Below are positions 11,383-23,060 of a DNA stretch of 64,000 bases, one piece after another (positions within the stretch are counted from its first letter, which is position 1; every line of letters starts with the position of its first letter). Under the pieces are notes generated by a model that worked only from the letters and a program-made list of their open reading frames with translations, ran no database searches and was not told the origin of the DNA. The translations under genes and the position numbers were made by a program. The stretch spans positions 2,480,001 to 2,544,000 of the forward strand of contig NW_015622541.1 in NCBI RefSeq assembly GCF_000835495.1. Reading direction: 5' to 3'. This DNA is from Cladophialophora immunda. Lineage: Eukaryota > Ascomycota > Eurotiomycetes > Chaetothyriales > Herpotrichiellaceae.

Positions 11383-12225
11383 TAGCTTCACGGCACTGGG
11401 TTCGCCCCCCTACGATACTCGAAGAAACTGTGGTCTCGAAGCCGGAAACTCGCAAGTTACATGGCATACTGATCATTAGTGGGGGAGAGAGCCTCCCGCC
11501 CAAGCGAAAGCAATGGAGAAACTACGATCTATCCCGCGCACTCTGGCTGTTCACCTTTGACTATCGACACGAGGGCTTAATGCTGGCGTAGATATCCGCG
11601 CCATGATAAACGCTGCGGATAGGACTTTGGTGAGGTGCTCCAGATGAGCTATTCGAACGGGTTCTTCGGTTATGATGAAGGCGATTCCATCATTGAAGAT
11701 GATATGTCCGATGATGGCGAGGAAGTTTCGGCTCTGCAGCACGGCGAGGACATTGTTCTTGGGCTGCCCGTCGAGACTTCCGATGGTGGACTGGGGGTGC
11801 TTTTCTCGGAGACTCTGTGGACCAACTTGTTATGATTCCTTCTCAGATCTGTTGTAACACACGGATGACCACTGGCATTCTCTCTACGAAGCAATACTAC
11901 GCATGACAACAACGCCGTGTGAAATTCCCCACGGTCGGAACATCTTTTCGTTCTAATTTGCTATTGGCTGGGAAAGCCGTGACGGGGCCGACGTGAAGAA
12001 TCGCGGGGTCAATCTACCAGGTACTCAGCCTCATGGCCATGACGCACGCACAGCAAGACCCAGAATGTCTGCGTGTCCCAGGCCAACACAAAATCCCACA
12101 CCGCGCCATTGAATACCCAGACCTCAACACCGCAGACGAAGAGACCCTACGATGCTCCAAGTACATGCATACCGTCCGGGACTCCGGCTACCTAGGCGAA
12201 GCACAACGACAAAAATATCTATAAA
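11383..12225. other. Intergenic, with a possible coding remnant
   Basis: Convergent region between the Zn2Cys6 gene and the SnoaL-like gene. A minus-strand open stretch (about 11829-11551) may be a relic and is listed separately. Nothing else was seen. Confidence 0.4.
11551..11829 (-). pseudogene. Possible kinase-like N-lobe relic
   Basis: An open stretch of about 90 codons without a convincing start reads NNVLAVLQSRNFLAIIGHII and then FNDGIAFIITEEPV, a hydrophobic pattern like strands beta4-beta5 of a protein-kinase-like fold. No nucleotide-binding loop, catalytic loop or DFG motif is nearby. It could be a fragment of a decayed gene or chance; support is weak. Confidence 0.22.
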
Positions 12226-12919
12226 TCAGGAAAACAGCCATGCCTCGTTCGTTCCAAGCACTTTCTCAACGCTCTCCCTATCATCGGAACCCGGAAGCTT
12301 GTTGTTGATGGTCAGTCCATGCTCCTCGAGGACCCACGCCAGGAGTTGATAGCTCTTCCGCTTTCCTGATATCGCGCGTGCAAAGTCCGCGTCCGAGGTG
12401 AAGGATTCAGGTATGACTGGAACGATGGAATCCTGCAAGTAGATCACCTCCATGGAGAGCATGTACCACCATTGCCCGACGAGGCGGAGCTTGGACAGCA
12501 TTCGACATCTCGATATCAGCTCGTATTCCTTGCTGTCTCGTTGCATCCTGGTCGATATCGTCCCGACCGACTGGGAAAAGGCCTTGTCTCCGTTGAGTGT
12601 GATCTCTGCTGGTTGTATAGTGTGCAAAGACGACGTGCCGGCCTTGGCCATTTCTTCCGAGCGACGAACAAAGCCATCGGCATCCCCGTGGTACCTAAAC
12701 ATGATTTAGCAGATTTAATCCAGTTCCCCCATACCAGTGGGACGGAAACCCTCGGTCCGCCTCTGCTCGTGCATACCATGAAATGTCCACCAGGGTTTGC
12801 GACGCATCCGGGTGATAGCATTCTCTCAGCTTTTTCCACTGACAGGCGTCCCGATAGAAGCGTTCTCGTATCACTAAGGAGCGGATCTGTGCTTCGGCCA
12901 GGATGTCTGACGAGGCCAT
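12226..12919 (-). CDS. SnoaL-like (NTF2-fold) protein
   Basis: A 203-aa protein of the SnoaL_4-type NTF2-like superfamily, small cone-shaped barrels used as isomerases, cyclases, dehydratases or ring-hydroxylation partners in catabolic and secondary pathways. Exons 12919-12777 and 12694-12226 join across an 82-bp GTATGC...TTTAG intron; the joint restores LVDISWYHGDADGFV. The N-terminal helix (AEAQIRSLVIRERFYRDACQWKKLRECYHP) is typical. It continues with the curved sheet (EITLNGDKAFSQS, WWYMLSMEVIYLQD). A TTCGGAA half-site lies at 12961-12967, just upstream of the start. The actual reaction is unknown. Confidence 0.8.
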
Positions 12920-13499
12920 CGTCCGCTAACAGCCGTCAACAGCAACCTATTGGCAAGAGCTTCGGAAACGGAAGACAAGGCAAATGAGCATCATAATAAT
13001 CGATCCGTCGAAAGGATTTGTCCTAGGTATATAAAGTCTTGACATGCGCCATCACGGCATCTGTGTTTGCTTTGCTGGCAAGACACCATTAGCATTCTCA
13101 AGACGAGCGAGAAGCATGGGGCATTGTGGAGGACGATCAATTGTAGCGAGAAATGGCCCCGTGCCAATATACCAACCAGTTTAGGAAAACCGAACGCAGG
13201 AAACACCTCAAGGCCCGGACCACAAGGCACCAGAGATCACCGGATCACTGGACGAGCTGGTTCTCTCTTGATCCGTCGAGAGATGTGATCGTTGCTTGCT
13301 GACATCATCTATCGATTGATTCGCGGACTGATTTCTCGGCGTAATTCATGGTGATATTCCCGGTCGCAGCCAGGAACTTCTGAGCCAGAGTTGCATGAGG
13401 AGCAGTCATCGGCCGCTGTTTTAAAGATCAAATGACAAATAACTCTACGGGATTTATTTCGTCCTCTTATTTGGTATAATGCGGGAGGTAACCCCAGCT
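12920..13499. promoter_or_regulatory. Intergenic, promoter of SnoaL-like gene
   Basis: TTCGGAA at 12961-12967 matches the half-site seen in palindromes elsewhere in the window. No gene was seen in the rest. Confidence 0.4.
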
Positions 13500-15122
13500 C
13501 TAAGAAACTCCATCTAGCACGATCAGAGACACTCCTTGCCGAGGAAGGGAGAATGACAGAGTTGTAGTGGAGTCTCTCGTGCCAATCTGAGTCTCGTGGT
13601 CCTCCAATGTAGTCAGTTTGGCAGCTTCGGACAATTGCGTATATTCCTCTTGAGACGGTTGTTGTGGAGAGCCCATCGCTTTCCACTTTGTATACGCGTT
13701 GCTGTGATGCTCGTCGATTCGGTAATGCTTCAGGCTGCTCCCGCTGGGTGGATTCCATTTCAGTCCGTGCAGAGAGACGTCCACTTTGGCCACCTCCCCC
13801 GGCAGGTCATCATCATGGTAATGCCATACAAAGACGCTTAGCTTGTCTCTGTCCAGTGCTGCAGCAGCCCCGACATCGGGTCCTTCACGCACACTGTTCT
13901 GGAGAATGCTTTCCAGCGGGATTTGGGCTTCGCTTTTGGTCTCGAGACGGGATCCTACCATCTTCGCAAACATTCTGAACACATTGAGGACAGGCAAGTC
14001 AATGTCGTTGGTTGCGAGGACTCGGAACCCGGCAAAGTACGGTTGATCCTCAAACTCGAAGGCCCAGGTGAGAGCGCCTTCGAGATTTACCCCGTTCTTG
14101 GCCGCAAGGTCTTGCTTCCGGATGAAACTGGCTGCGGTATAAGATGAATACATGGTCCCGTTCCTATAGCCAAGCTGTGGGCCCTGAGCGGCGGCGGCAC
14201 CTTCGGGATCAGATTCGCCAATGACAATGGGCTTCTCTTTGAGTTCTGGGAACGAGGCAATGACACCAAAAGATTCATCAATGATACGCAGCTGTCGACC
14301 AACATTCATCCGAACGTGCTGCGACTTCTCGATGAACTCCGGCTTTCCTTTGGCATGAAATGAAGTGAAATCGAGAGGAGAGCCCGTCTTTCCGGTGACG
14401 TGGTTCTTTCCTCGTAGGCAGTGCTCGAAGAATTTCCGCAGGTATTCTGGCCCACCATCTGCCGTCTCAGGGCCACCGACGAACGCCGTGGGGAGTGCCT
14501 TTCGCACGTTCTCGACAGTGTAATCGTGGAGTTTGCAGAACTCTTCATGAGTTCCTTGCCAGTAGCCAATGTTGGGTTCGTTCCAGGTCTCCCAGTACCA
14601 AGTCTCTGCTTCAGCTTTGCCGTATTTCTCGACCACATGTTTGGTCCACTGGTAAACCAGCTCTCCCCACTTCTCGTAATCCTTGGGAGGATACGTCCAG
14701 CCGGTGAAGACTTCTTTGTATGAAGCCTTCGGTGTCCATGAGTGCTGGTAGGGATGGGGGTTGGTCGACATCGCCTCTGGCATGAAACCGAACTGGACGT
14801 AGGGCTTGACATTTCGAGACAGCCAAGTATCGTAGATCTTGTCGATGATGGTCCAGTCGTAGATGGGATTGCCTTTTTCATCTTCGGTGTAGACATTTGT
14901 GCTTCCCCATTTCAATGCATGAACTCCCTTGCCGGTGGTGAATTGGTTGTGGACGCGAAAATAAACCTGATCGCTTCCGAGGTCGCCCAATTTCCGGATC
15001 AATCGTTCGCCATCCTTCATATATACATAGTTGGGTTCATCGCACCCAAAGAATCTGTATATCGGTTTGAAAGCCCCCAGTTTTCGGTCCCCATAGACGG
15101 CGATTGGCACGTTGAGTGGCAT
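13500..15122 (-). CDS. GH39 beta-xylosidase-like glycoside hydrolase
   Basis: An intronless 540-aa glycoside hydrolase of family 39, which releases xylose or related sugars from the non-reducing ends of oligosaccharides or glycosides by a retaining mechanism. A (beta/alpha)8 barrel is followed by a C-terminal beta-sandwich. The acid/base Glu182 stands in WNEPN, preceded by ETWYWET, and the likely nucleophile Glu303 in VIGESDPEG; both are in the expected order and spacing. The ATG at 15122 (MPLNVPIAVYGDRK) was chosen because the open frame upstream of it is not family-like. No signal peptide is seen, so the enzyme is probably intracellular, as for several fungal GH39 proteins. It is the only carbohydrate hydrolase in the window and could deglycosylate a substrate of the neighbouring oxidative genes (inference). 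Confidence 0.87.
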   Translation of the reverse strand: MPLNVPIAVYGDRKLGAFKPIYRFFGCDEPNYVYMKDGERLIRKLGDLGSDQVYFRVHNQFTTGKGVHALKWGSTNVYTEDEKGNPIYDWTIIDKIYDTWLSRNVKPYVQFGFMPEAMSTNPHPYQHSWTPKASYKEVFTGWTYPPKDYEKWGELVYQWTKHVVEKYGKAEAETWYWETWNEPNIGYWQGTHEEFCKLHDYTVENVRKALPTAFVGGPETADGGPEYLRKFFEHCLRGKNHVTGKTGSPLDFTSFHAKGKPEFIEKSQHVRMNVGRQLRIIDESFGVIASFPELKEKPIVIGESDPEGAAAAQGPQLGYRNGTMYSSYTAASFIRKQDLAAKNGVNLEGALTWAFEFEDQPYFAGFRVLATNDIDLPVLNVFRMFAKMVGSRLETKSEAQIPLESILQNSVREGPDVGAAAALDRDKLSVFVWHYHDDDLPGEVAKVDVSLHGLKWNPPSGSSLKHYRIDEHHSNAYTKWKAMGSPQQPSQEEYTQLSEAAKLTTLEDHETQIGTRDSTTTLSFSLPRQGVSLIVLDGVS

Positions 15123-15897
15123 CTTGACTCTTTGCTGCCAGTGCAGGGGCAAGTAGTTCCAGACTCCTACCTGGCAGTGCAAAGCCACTCCATATGTACA
15201 CACAGATAGTCATGGTGCATGCCACCGGAAAATTGCCTCGAGTGGGGAAGGTCGATTCCACTGCAACTTTCTACTAGAAGAATTAACTGGAGTGGTTCTG
15301 CTACGGGCTTCTTGCGTAACCACAATGCCCTCTCCAACCCCATCACAATAGCCACCCCCGAGCGGTTGTTCGCACTTTCGCCGATGCTGCATGTTCTCTC
15401 CAAACGACCTCGGTAAGCATCATGTTGGATTATGCGGAGTGGCACCAATGGGGAGAGTAAACGCTGGATCTAGTGGATGCAGGTTTGCTGCAAGAGCTGG
15501 AGCTGTCTAACTTGAAAAGGCTTGCGATTGACACTCTTAGCCTAAAATCCCTGCTTCGATGCCGGCTTAAAGGGGCTCTACGCTGGTTCAAAAAGCACTT
15601 CTGCATGGGCAACTTCGCATGTGGATACATACTAACCTGTCACGCAATGTGGGCTCAGAGAGAAAGCCGGTATCCGTTCTCGCCTGAATTCAAGACTGAT
15701 ACTTAGGTGCTCCAGGTAGGGATCATCACGGCTTCCCTTCGTCGATCACGGCGAGCTTCCGGAGCCAGATGGCAACTCTCTAGGATATCTCGCTGCCAGT
15801 CCGAACTCCAACAACTCGGGAGAGAAGATACCCCCACTGCAACAGAGTTCTTTGGCCCTCAGAATCTCAGTGAGTCGCTCTGTGTATCAGGCGAGTG
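15123..15897. promoter_or_regulatory. Divergent intergenic region, GH39 / Zn2Cys6 gene
   Basis: A shared upstream region of two divergently transcribed genes. Short open frames inside it lack any protein signature. Confidence 0.4.
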
Positions 15898-17880
15898 ATG
15901 ATTCCTTACAAGAGCCGTGCTTGTGAGTGTTTTCCGGTTTCTTGAAAAACTAAAGAATGGGTAACAATGCTCATAGTCACAAAGGCACAGAATGTAAAAA
16001 ACACAAGGTCCGGTGTGACCAGTCTCCCGGACAGTCAAGCTGCGCACGATGTAAAAAGTATGGCTATCGTTGCGTTAGCAGTAACAAGCTAGAGAGGATC
16101 ATTGAAGATGACAGAGAGTATGTGCTCCATCACCGCTGGCTGTGTGAGGATTGACTCTAATGGAACAATCCCTTAAGCTGGAAGAAAGAGGCCGACACAA
16201 ACATCGTCCAGCTCCAAGCTGCGGTTACAGAGCTCCTCCAGCAAAATGGAATGCCGCCACTATCCTCATTCCCTGCAAGCCTTACGGAGCTGGGTGATTA
16301 CGACCGTCTCAAGGCGGGCTTCACAGCTGCCACTGCCGTCAAAGACAGCCGAGATATTAGAACTCGGGAAACATCTCAAGAGCCAACCGCGGAGCAGGAA
16401 CTTGTCTCTGCGCCCATGCGCAGTTTGTTCGAAGTCACCAAATTGAGGAATATCCGGAGTGACGTGCCTCAGCACAGAATTGCAAGGACACCGGAGGACG
16501 ATTTGATCTCTCGCGGCGCCCTTCCTCACCATGTCGCGAGGGAACTCTTTTCATTCTTCGACACCACCATGAACCATATCTTGTGGGGAGGGATTGCTCT
16601 TATCCATCGGGATCTCGAATCTGCCCGGAGATCTTCCTCGCTGCTCTGCGCAGCCATCCTGGCAGTGGCAGCATTGCACTTCCCTCAGGGAGACGAGATC
16701 TTTGAATTCTGCTATTCCGAGTTTGTCTCCCTGGTTTCCGGGTCCATCATCTATCGTGACCACAATCTGGATGATATTCGAGCTCTCTGCATCGGTGCTT
16801 TTTGGCTCCCAGACCTCAGCTGGAAACTTTCTGGTGTAGCTGTTCGGATTGCGACCGAGCTTAATCTTCATCAAGCATTCCACAAGATGCAAAGAGGCGA
16901 GCCAGACCAATACGAGCGAGCACAGTTATGGTATCTCCTCTATGTCTGTGACCACCACTATAGCATTGCATATGGTCGCCCTCCGGTCATACATGATAAC
17001 GCCGCAATTAAAGGCTATGAATCCTTCTTGAGCACCCCCTTGGCTGGGCCAGCGGATATGAGACTGATGGCTCAAGTGGCTCTGTTCATTACTCTGACCA
17101 ATGCGTATCACACCTTTGGTTCTGACGGCCAACAACCGCTGAATGAGGAGGATTTCAATACGTTGAGAGCGTTCTGCTTGGAGGTGGAAGGGTGGCGGAT
17201 GAAATGGCAGCCTAGAATAGGTGAGACGCCGCTGCTAGACCAAAATTAACAGCGATCAAACTGACAATTCAGCGCCGAACCCTTACGTTGGCACTTACCC
17301 TTCGAAAGGTGTTGTACTGCATTACCATTTCGCCAAGTTACAACTCAACTCTCTTGCTCTGCGGGCTATCTCGCCAAACCATCAATTCTCCCTTGATCGA
17401 AGGGAGGCGGCTAACTCGGCTATTGCCTCTGCTATGTCCACCATGAACTTAGTTCTACATGAGCCTGATATCCGCAATGCCGTTGCGCGTGTGACCTTGT
17501 TCAAGCATACCATGGTAGCATTTGCCGCCGTATTTCTGCTCAAGGTTGTGTGGAGCTGGAATTCTGCGTCGCTCAACATTGACAGACGACAGGTCCTAGA
17601 GCTTGTCCAGGCTGTGGTGGACTTGCTGTCAGGCGTTCAAGCTAGTCGAAGACATTTGTGCCGCTACATCGCGACAGGATTGAGCAAGATGATTTCCAGA
17701 CTCAAATCGAAACCCTTGTCCCAACCACGACACGACGCAGACGGTGCCATCAATATCTCAGGAGGTATAGACGACGATTCCTACGGGTCAATGAGCGAGA
17801 ACGTCTCGGATGCGTTGGGATTTGAAGACGACTGGATGCTGACATCATCCATTGACCCATTTTGCTTTTCCATTACATGA
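15898..17880 (+). CDS. Zn(II)2Cys6 transcription factor with Fungal_trans domain
   Basis: Predicted 602-aa nuclear regulator in four exons: 15898-15922, 15985-16117, 16178-17220 and 17273-17880 (introns 62, 60 and 52 bp). The 25-nt first exon ends in the first Cys codon; splicing to GC-ACA-GAA-TGT rebuilds C9-T-E-C-K-K-H-K-V-R-C-D, completing a C-x2-C-x6-C-x8-C-x2-C-x6-C cluster. This is the only junction that restores the motif. The middle homology region (ALHFPQGDEIFEF, LWYLLYVCDHHYSIAYGRPP, the latter a hallmark) belongs to the Fungal_trans superfamily. It is divergent from the GH39 gene and 0.5 kb upstream of an MFS permease, so either could be a target. Confidence 0.85.
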
Positions 17881-18415
17881 AGTATACGGAGCTTTGATCT
17901 CGAAGGGACGTATTTTATGTGTCTCAGCTACACTGTCTCCAGGAACAGGACGAAGTCAATTTCAGAAGCGAATCTAGAGACCCGTCAACTTTTGGTGAAA
18001 ACAACGAAAACCAGAAGTATTAAATCCCTCTCCACGTCTTCTCTGTTCCAAGTAACCAAAGAAAATCTACAACCATGTTTCTGTTTCGCCAACTCCGAGC
18101 TTGCTCTGGGGAGAAATTACCGATCTGCCCTTGGGGTAGTGTGAGACTTCGCACTTGCTCCGAGTTTGCACATCAGGTGCCCGGAAGTTCTGCGAGACCC
18201 ACGCCATTTCGCCGACGAGTCAGGCAACTTGATATTGAGTTTCCCCGGACAGTTCCCCAGGCCTCCGCATACGTGTAGCCTTGCCGGATCCGGCTATAGA
18301 ATTGCACATTCCCACACCCACCCACGACCCCTCCTCCAAATTTCACCCGCCTATATTTGAGAGATATTCCTTCCCAACACTACTTTTCCTTTTCATCTCC
18401 AACAGCCGTTTCAAC
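17881..18415. promoter_or_regulatory. Promoter region of MFS permease gene
   Basis: Intergenic between two plus-strand genes. It holds a perfect 12-bp palindrome GCCGGATCCGGC (18283-18294) about 125 bp before the permease ATG; two overlapping CGG/CCG triplets make it a candidate site for a Zn2Cys6 protein. A C-rich pyrimidine tract precedes the ATG. Confidence 0.4.
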
Positions 18416-20583
18416 ATGGATTCGAAAGCGATTCAATATGTCGAAGAGCTCGAAAGCTCTCCCTCTCGTGACCCTCAAGAGCGAGCAGAAGAGCTTGTTC
18501 CAGAGACTCCAACGGCGAAGAAAAACTGGAGGAGCTACATTTGGGACTCTCTAGACAAGTCTCCAGAAGAGCGGAAGTTCGTGTTCAAACTCGACTGCGC
18601 CTTGTTGACTTTTGGTTGTCTCGGTAAGGTCTGTGCAACTGGAATAGCAATGTTCGCTGACGATCATTCGCAGGCTACTTTATCAAGTACCTTGACCAAG
18701 CCAATTTGAACAATGCCTTTGTCTCTGGAATGTGAGAGCGGAATAGAATCGCATGGCTAGAATCGAACCTGACACAAGAACAGGAAAGAAGATCTCAACC
18801 TCTATGGCAACCAATTGAACTACATGCAGACCTGCTATTCTGCAGGATATGTTATTGGCGGCTTGCCTACCAATATGATCCTCACACGCGTGAGGCCGTC
18901 TATCTTTATTCCATGCATGGAGGTGAGTGCATACAGGACCTTGTTTCTCTCGCCCGCAGTTGATGAGGATGTATAGCTTCTGTGGACCATTTGTACCATG
19001 GCCTCTTCGCGAGCATCCTCTGCCCACCAATTCTACGCCATCCGCTTCTTCGTTGGTAAGTAGCAACGACGCCATTGAGTACATTTCCATTCATATGCTT
19101 CCAGAGGTCTTTTTCAGACACTTTGGCTAACCCCGTCTCAGGCTTGTTTGAAAGTGCACTCTACCCGGGCATGATATATATCATTGGCTCTTGGTATCGA
19201 TCGGATGAGCTAGCCAAACGTTCGTGCATCTTCCAAGCGGCTTATCCTGTTGGGACCATGTTCTCTGGCTACCTGATGGCTGCCGTCTACCACTTGGAAG
19301 GGGTCGGAGGTCTTCGTGGATGGCAGTGGTAGGTCGAGCGCGAGTCATCTATATTCACAACTTCTCCTGACCCTAAAATGCAGGCTGTATATCATGGACG
19401 GCGTTATTTCGCTTCCAATAGCCATCGCCGGGTTCTTCGTCATACCGGACTTTCCAGACATCACTCGTGCGTGGTACTTTACAGAGCAGGTCAGTTCAGC
19501 TTCTTTAAGCCCCCCAACAATCAGCCACATCGGGTCTAACGTTGTGTTCGCTGTCGCTCCAGGACATCGCCCTAGCTAGGAAGCGCATACAACTTGAGGG
19601 TCGGGCAACTCGTCAACCGTATACACGAGCCAAGTTCTGGAAGATTCTGACTTCCTGGCACATCTGGTGTCTCATTCCCCTTTACGTGTAAGTCACGATC
19701 CGCCTCGGGTTCTTATTGTCGATGTACAGGGCTGATATGCTGCAGGTGTTGGAACAATGGCGGCGCCTCCGGACAGCCGGTGTTTGCTCAGTTTCTGAAG
19801 GATTCCAAGAGCCCCAAGTACACTGTACCGCAAATCAACAACTATCCTACCTCGACCTACGGTTTGCAAGTGTTTTGCACTCTTGTTTTCGCCTGGACAT
19901 CCGACTCCGTCCTGAAAGGCCGAAGATGGCCCTCGATCATCATCGGAGGTGTAAGTCTACCGGGACAGTGCTTCCCTCCCTACTTCCAGATCGCCAGAAT
20001 CTCAAGTCTAACGGCGGGTCTACAAGCTCTTTAATATCATCTGCTATATCTCGCTCTGGATCTGGGACATCCCCAATGGCTGGCGATGGGCATGCTACAT
20101 TCTCATGGGAGTGGGCGCTGCACTCGCTGGAATCATCATGAGGTGCGCACCAGGTGTCCAACCCGCCACATGCTGCCCTTGCATCAAAAGCTTACCTATC
20201 GTCCTCTAGCTGGGCTCATGAAATCTGCTCTTCGGACAATGAAGAGCGCGCCATGGTCACCGGGGGGATGAACCAGATGGCCTATGTGATCCAGATCTGG
20301 CTGCCTCTGATCATCTGGCAGCAAGTCCACGCGCCGAAATATACCGCCGGATTCGCCACCGTCTTGTTCATCGGCGGCCCGGCCATGATCGGATTGACTA
20401 TTCTGACCATGTGGCTGCACAAGAGAGAGAAAAACAGGTGAGTGGAGTACTTTGATCCCGCATCATCTGTCTTTCTGGTTCGGTGATGGGATGAGACTAA
20501 TCCTATGGTGTGCGATCAGATTGGCTGCCGAAAGAGAGACGAACCAGCAATCGTACTCTAATGACAAGGAGGCGATCGTCTAA
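18416..20583 (+). CDS. MFS permease, anion:cation symporter type (pantothenate/vitamin-like)
   Basis: Predicted 504-aa plasma-membrane permease of the ACS/allantoate permease family, closest in style to Liz1/Fen2-type vitamin permeases; the substrate is probably a small organic acid. Eleven exons: 18416-18623, 18674-18731, 18784-18922, 18977-19055, 19142-19328, 19384-19489, 19563-19687, 19746-19950, 20027-20142, 20210-20437, 20520-20583. All ten introns are GT-AG, 50-86 bp, and the sum is a multiple of three. Family marks are GYFIKYLDQANLNNAFVSGM after the first helix, SWYRSDELAKRS before helix 5, and SSDNEERAMVTGGMNQMAY in the second half. The intron density is much higher than in any neighbour. 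The cytosolic N-terminus is acidic and hydrophilic. Confidence 0.88.
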
Positions 20584-21113
20584 CCCTCTCTCGGAGTAGC
20601 AAGGAAGGTGATGATGGCGGCTGGTTGTATGCTGATCAGGGTGCTATCAGCCTTCCTAGGAGGAGATTCTTAAGGTCTCACACTAGAACGATTTATGAAA
20701 GTGTTTTGACATGTGAGAGAAACCGTGCACGCTTTGACAGTACAATGACGATATCGAGTATTCCCACAAACACACGCAAGAGGGAGCATACAAGTTTGTA
20801 ATCTGAGGTATCTTGTCTCCTTTTTATACTGTTGTATGACCTGCGGAAGTTAAAACTTCGCAAGAACAGGTCGCGTCAGGAAAGGCTGAATGAAGACGAA
20901 GGCGAAGCCGCTAGAGATTTACTGTACTGTCCCATATCGTTTGTCCAAAGAATTCTGCCTTTTGACGTCGGCATTCCCGATCTGCAAGCTACATCTGTTG
21001 TTCTTTCTCTTGAATCCTATCTCGACTTTCAAGAAGCAAATTGGCACGTAAATTCATCCCTGGGTCCCTATGGTCATCGGTAGGGCCCGCATTGAGCTTA
21101 TTTCCCGGGCTAG
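20584..21113. other. Convergent intergenic region, no gene seen
   Basis: Between the 3' ends of the permease and P450 genes. One 83-codon open frame has no recognisable feature. Confidence 0.45.
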
Positions 21114-23060
21114 TTACAATGTCTCTCTCTTCCTGAAGCGGATTATCGGTCCATTCCGCCCTGCTGCCATGTGATCCAAGAGCTGGTATTCGAGTGCCTC
21201 CGAATCAGGGCCAAGCAGACGGTCTTCCCTTCCGCCTCCCAGGTACTCCAGCTCGAACATCCAGACCGCACGGGCAATAGTGAGCCGCAGCTCCATCAGC
21301 GCCAGCCGCCACCCAATGCACATTCTGCTCCCGTAAGAGAATGGCGTTAGAGCCTCGTGGCATCGCTTGACGGATTCTTCGCTCGTCTGATCGGGCAACC
21401 AGCGCTCGGGGATGTGCTTGTGAGGGCAAGAATAGATCGCGGCATTGTGATGGAGAGTGTAGATGGGGACGGCTAGATCCACGCCTTGAGCAAAATGCTC
21501 GCCGCAGACGCTGAGGCCGCCGAGGAGCACTTCGCGCGGCAGGATTCCGGGAAGACTGGGGCTAATGCGGAGAGTCTCGTTGACGACGGCGTGCAGGTAT
21601 CGACAAGAGTCCAGTGCCGGTCCTAGTCGGATGGCATCGATGTTGGGGAAGGCGGATCGCACCTCGGCGGTCAGTTTCGCCAGTGTCTTGGGATTTTGGG
21701 TGATGTAGAAGAAATTCGCCGCAAGCTGGGTGGCAGTGGTATCCGAACCTATTTCTCCTCCGGAGAGAGGCAGTCAGTATTTCTATTCAAGGGTACGAGT
21801 CACCCGCATTTCGTTTCGGAGGGCTTTTTCATGTCGTACCTCCAATAATCAACGTCCTTGCCTCCGAGAAGATCTCTCGCGGATCGGAGTAGGATGGACG
21901 GCCGTCCTTCTCTTTGGCGTTGCTCAGATACCAAAAGAAGTCCTTTCGATTTTGATCGGCCTTGAGCCTGATTTCGGCCTGTTGCTTTGCGTATTTGATC
22001 AATTGTGAACCTCGTTTGACGATGTCGGGAAAGAGGATCTTGTCCAGCCCCCATCGGTTGACAAAGGGACTTGAGCCGGCCTACGGCGGTGAGATTTAGT
22101 CTGAGACCTCTTGCAGAACCCTGCTCTGGGGGTAGGGAGCTTCATACAATGAGTTCACGGTGCACAGCGCCGTCGATAATCTCGGGGAGTTCTCTGCTTT
22201 CACCCCCGGCAAGCATACCAAAATCTTTGCCAAATACTAGATCTGCCATGACGTCGAATGTCAAATAGTTGCCCCATTTACCCATGTCGGCTGTCCAACA
22301 TTGCGCCTCGCTCCGGAATGTTTCTTCTCCAGAGGCTGCATGGAACATTCGGCGGATGTGGAATTGCATGTAGTCCTCCATAGTCGCCAACGCGGATTCA
22401 GTGAAGGCCGGGGCCAACACTCGTCTTTTTTTGGCGTGGAGCGGTCGATCACGAGCGTTGAATGTACTTTCTATCCCCGAATGCTCAATGGCCGGTTGGT
22501 AGAAGACGGACTTTCTGACGTTCTGATTGACTCCATATATTTCTACGACGTTGTCAGCCAGTATTCGCCCTCGTGGGAATGGCCCTGAATGTTCCACCCC
22601 GACGCACTCACCCTTGATGGCGGCTGCATCATTGACTGTGACCAGATTTGGAGCGAGCCGTACAAATTTTCCTGGCAAAGCCACCTTGATAAGCAGAAGA
22701 TCTCCATGGAAAGCCCTCCTGGCTCGCTCACCATATTTTTGATGTACATAGTACATATCCAGGTGTCTGTCACCTTTGTATGCATGGTACACGGCATACC
22801 AATTCGTGATTCTGGCCAGCAAGGGTCCAGGGTATTTTGCCAGCGGGTGGAAATAAAGTCGGTACACAATCAGTGCGAGGATCTTAACCGATGCTTGGTT
22901 AGCAAAGACACAACCGACCGGATCTGGATAGTCGTGGGCGGGAACATACATAGAAGACGACAGACAATATTGGCAATGTCAGTTTCCACGCAAATGGGAT
23001 TGACCAGAGGGCCTGCATGAACTCTGTAGAACCATTTCCAGATAGTGCTGACGCAAACAT
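21114..23060 (-). CDS. Cytochrome P450 monooxygenase
   Basis: Predicted ER-anchored P450 of 550 aa that inserts one oxygen atom into an unknown substrate using a P450 reductase; benzoate-4-monooxygenase or isotrichodermin-hydroxylase-like style. Exons 23060-22950, 22882-22612, 22542-22148, 22080-21840 and 21748-21114. An N-terminal hydrophobic anchor (WKLTLPILSVVFYILALIVY) and the proline-rich hinge (HPLAKYPGPLLA) follow. The oxygen-binding I-helix is GGSDTTATQ, the ExxR is ETLR, and the haem loop is FSYGSRMCIG with Cys483 as thiolate ligand. For intron 4 an alternative acceptor 9 bp upstream would insert three residues. It is divergent from the GST-like gene at 23732, whose intergenic region carries a GTTCCG/CGGAAC inverted repeat. 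Confidence 0.88.

Noticed and set aside
18765..18783. tRNA B-box-like string (reverse of GAATCGAACC)
   Set aside because: It lies inside a small intron of the permease gene and no acceptor, D or anticodon arm can be built.
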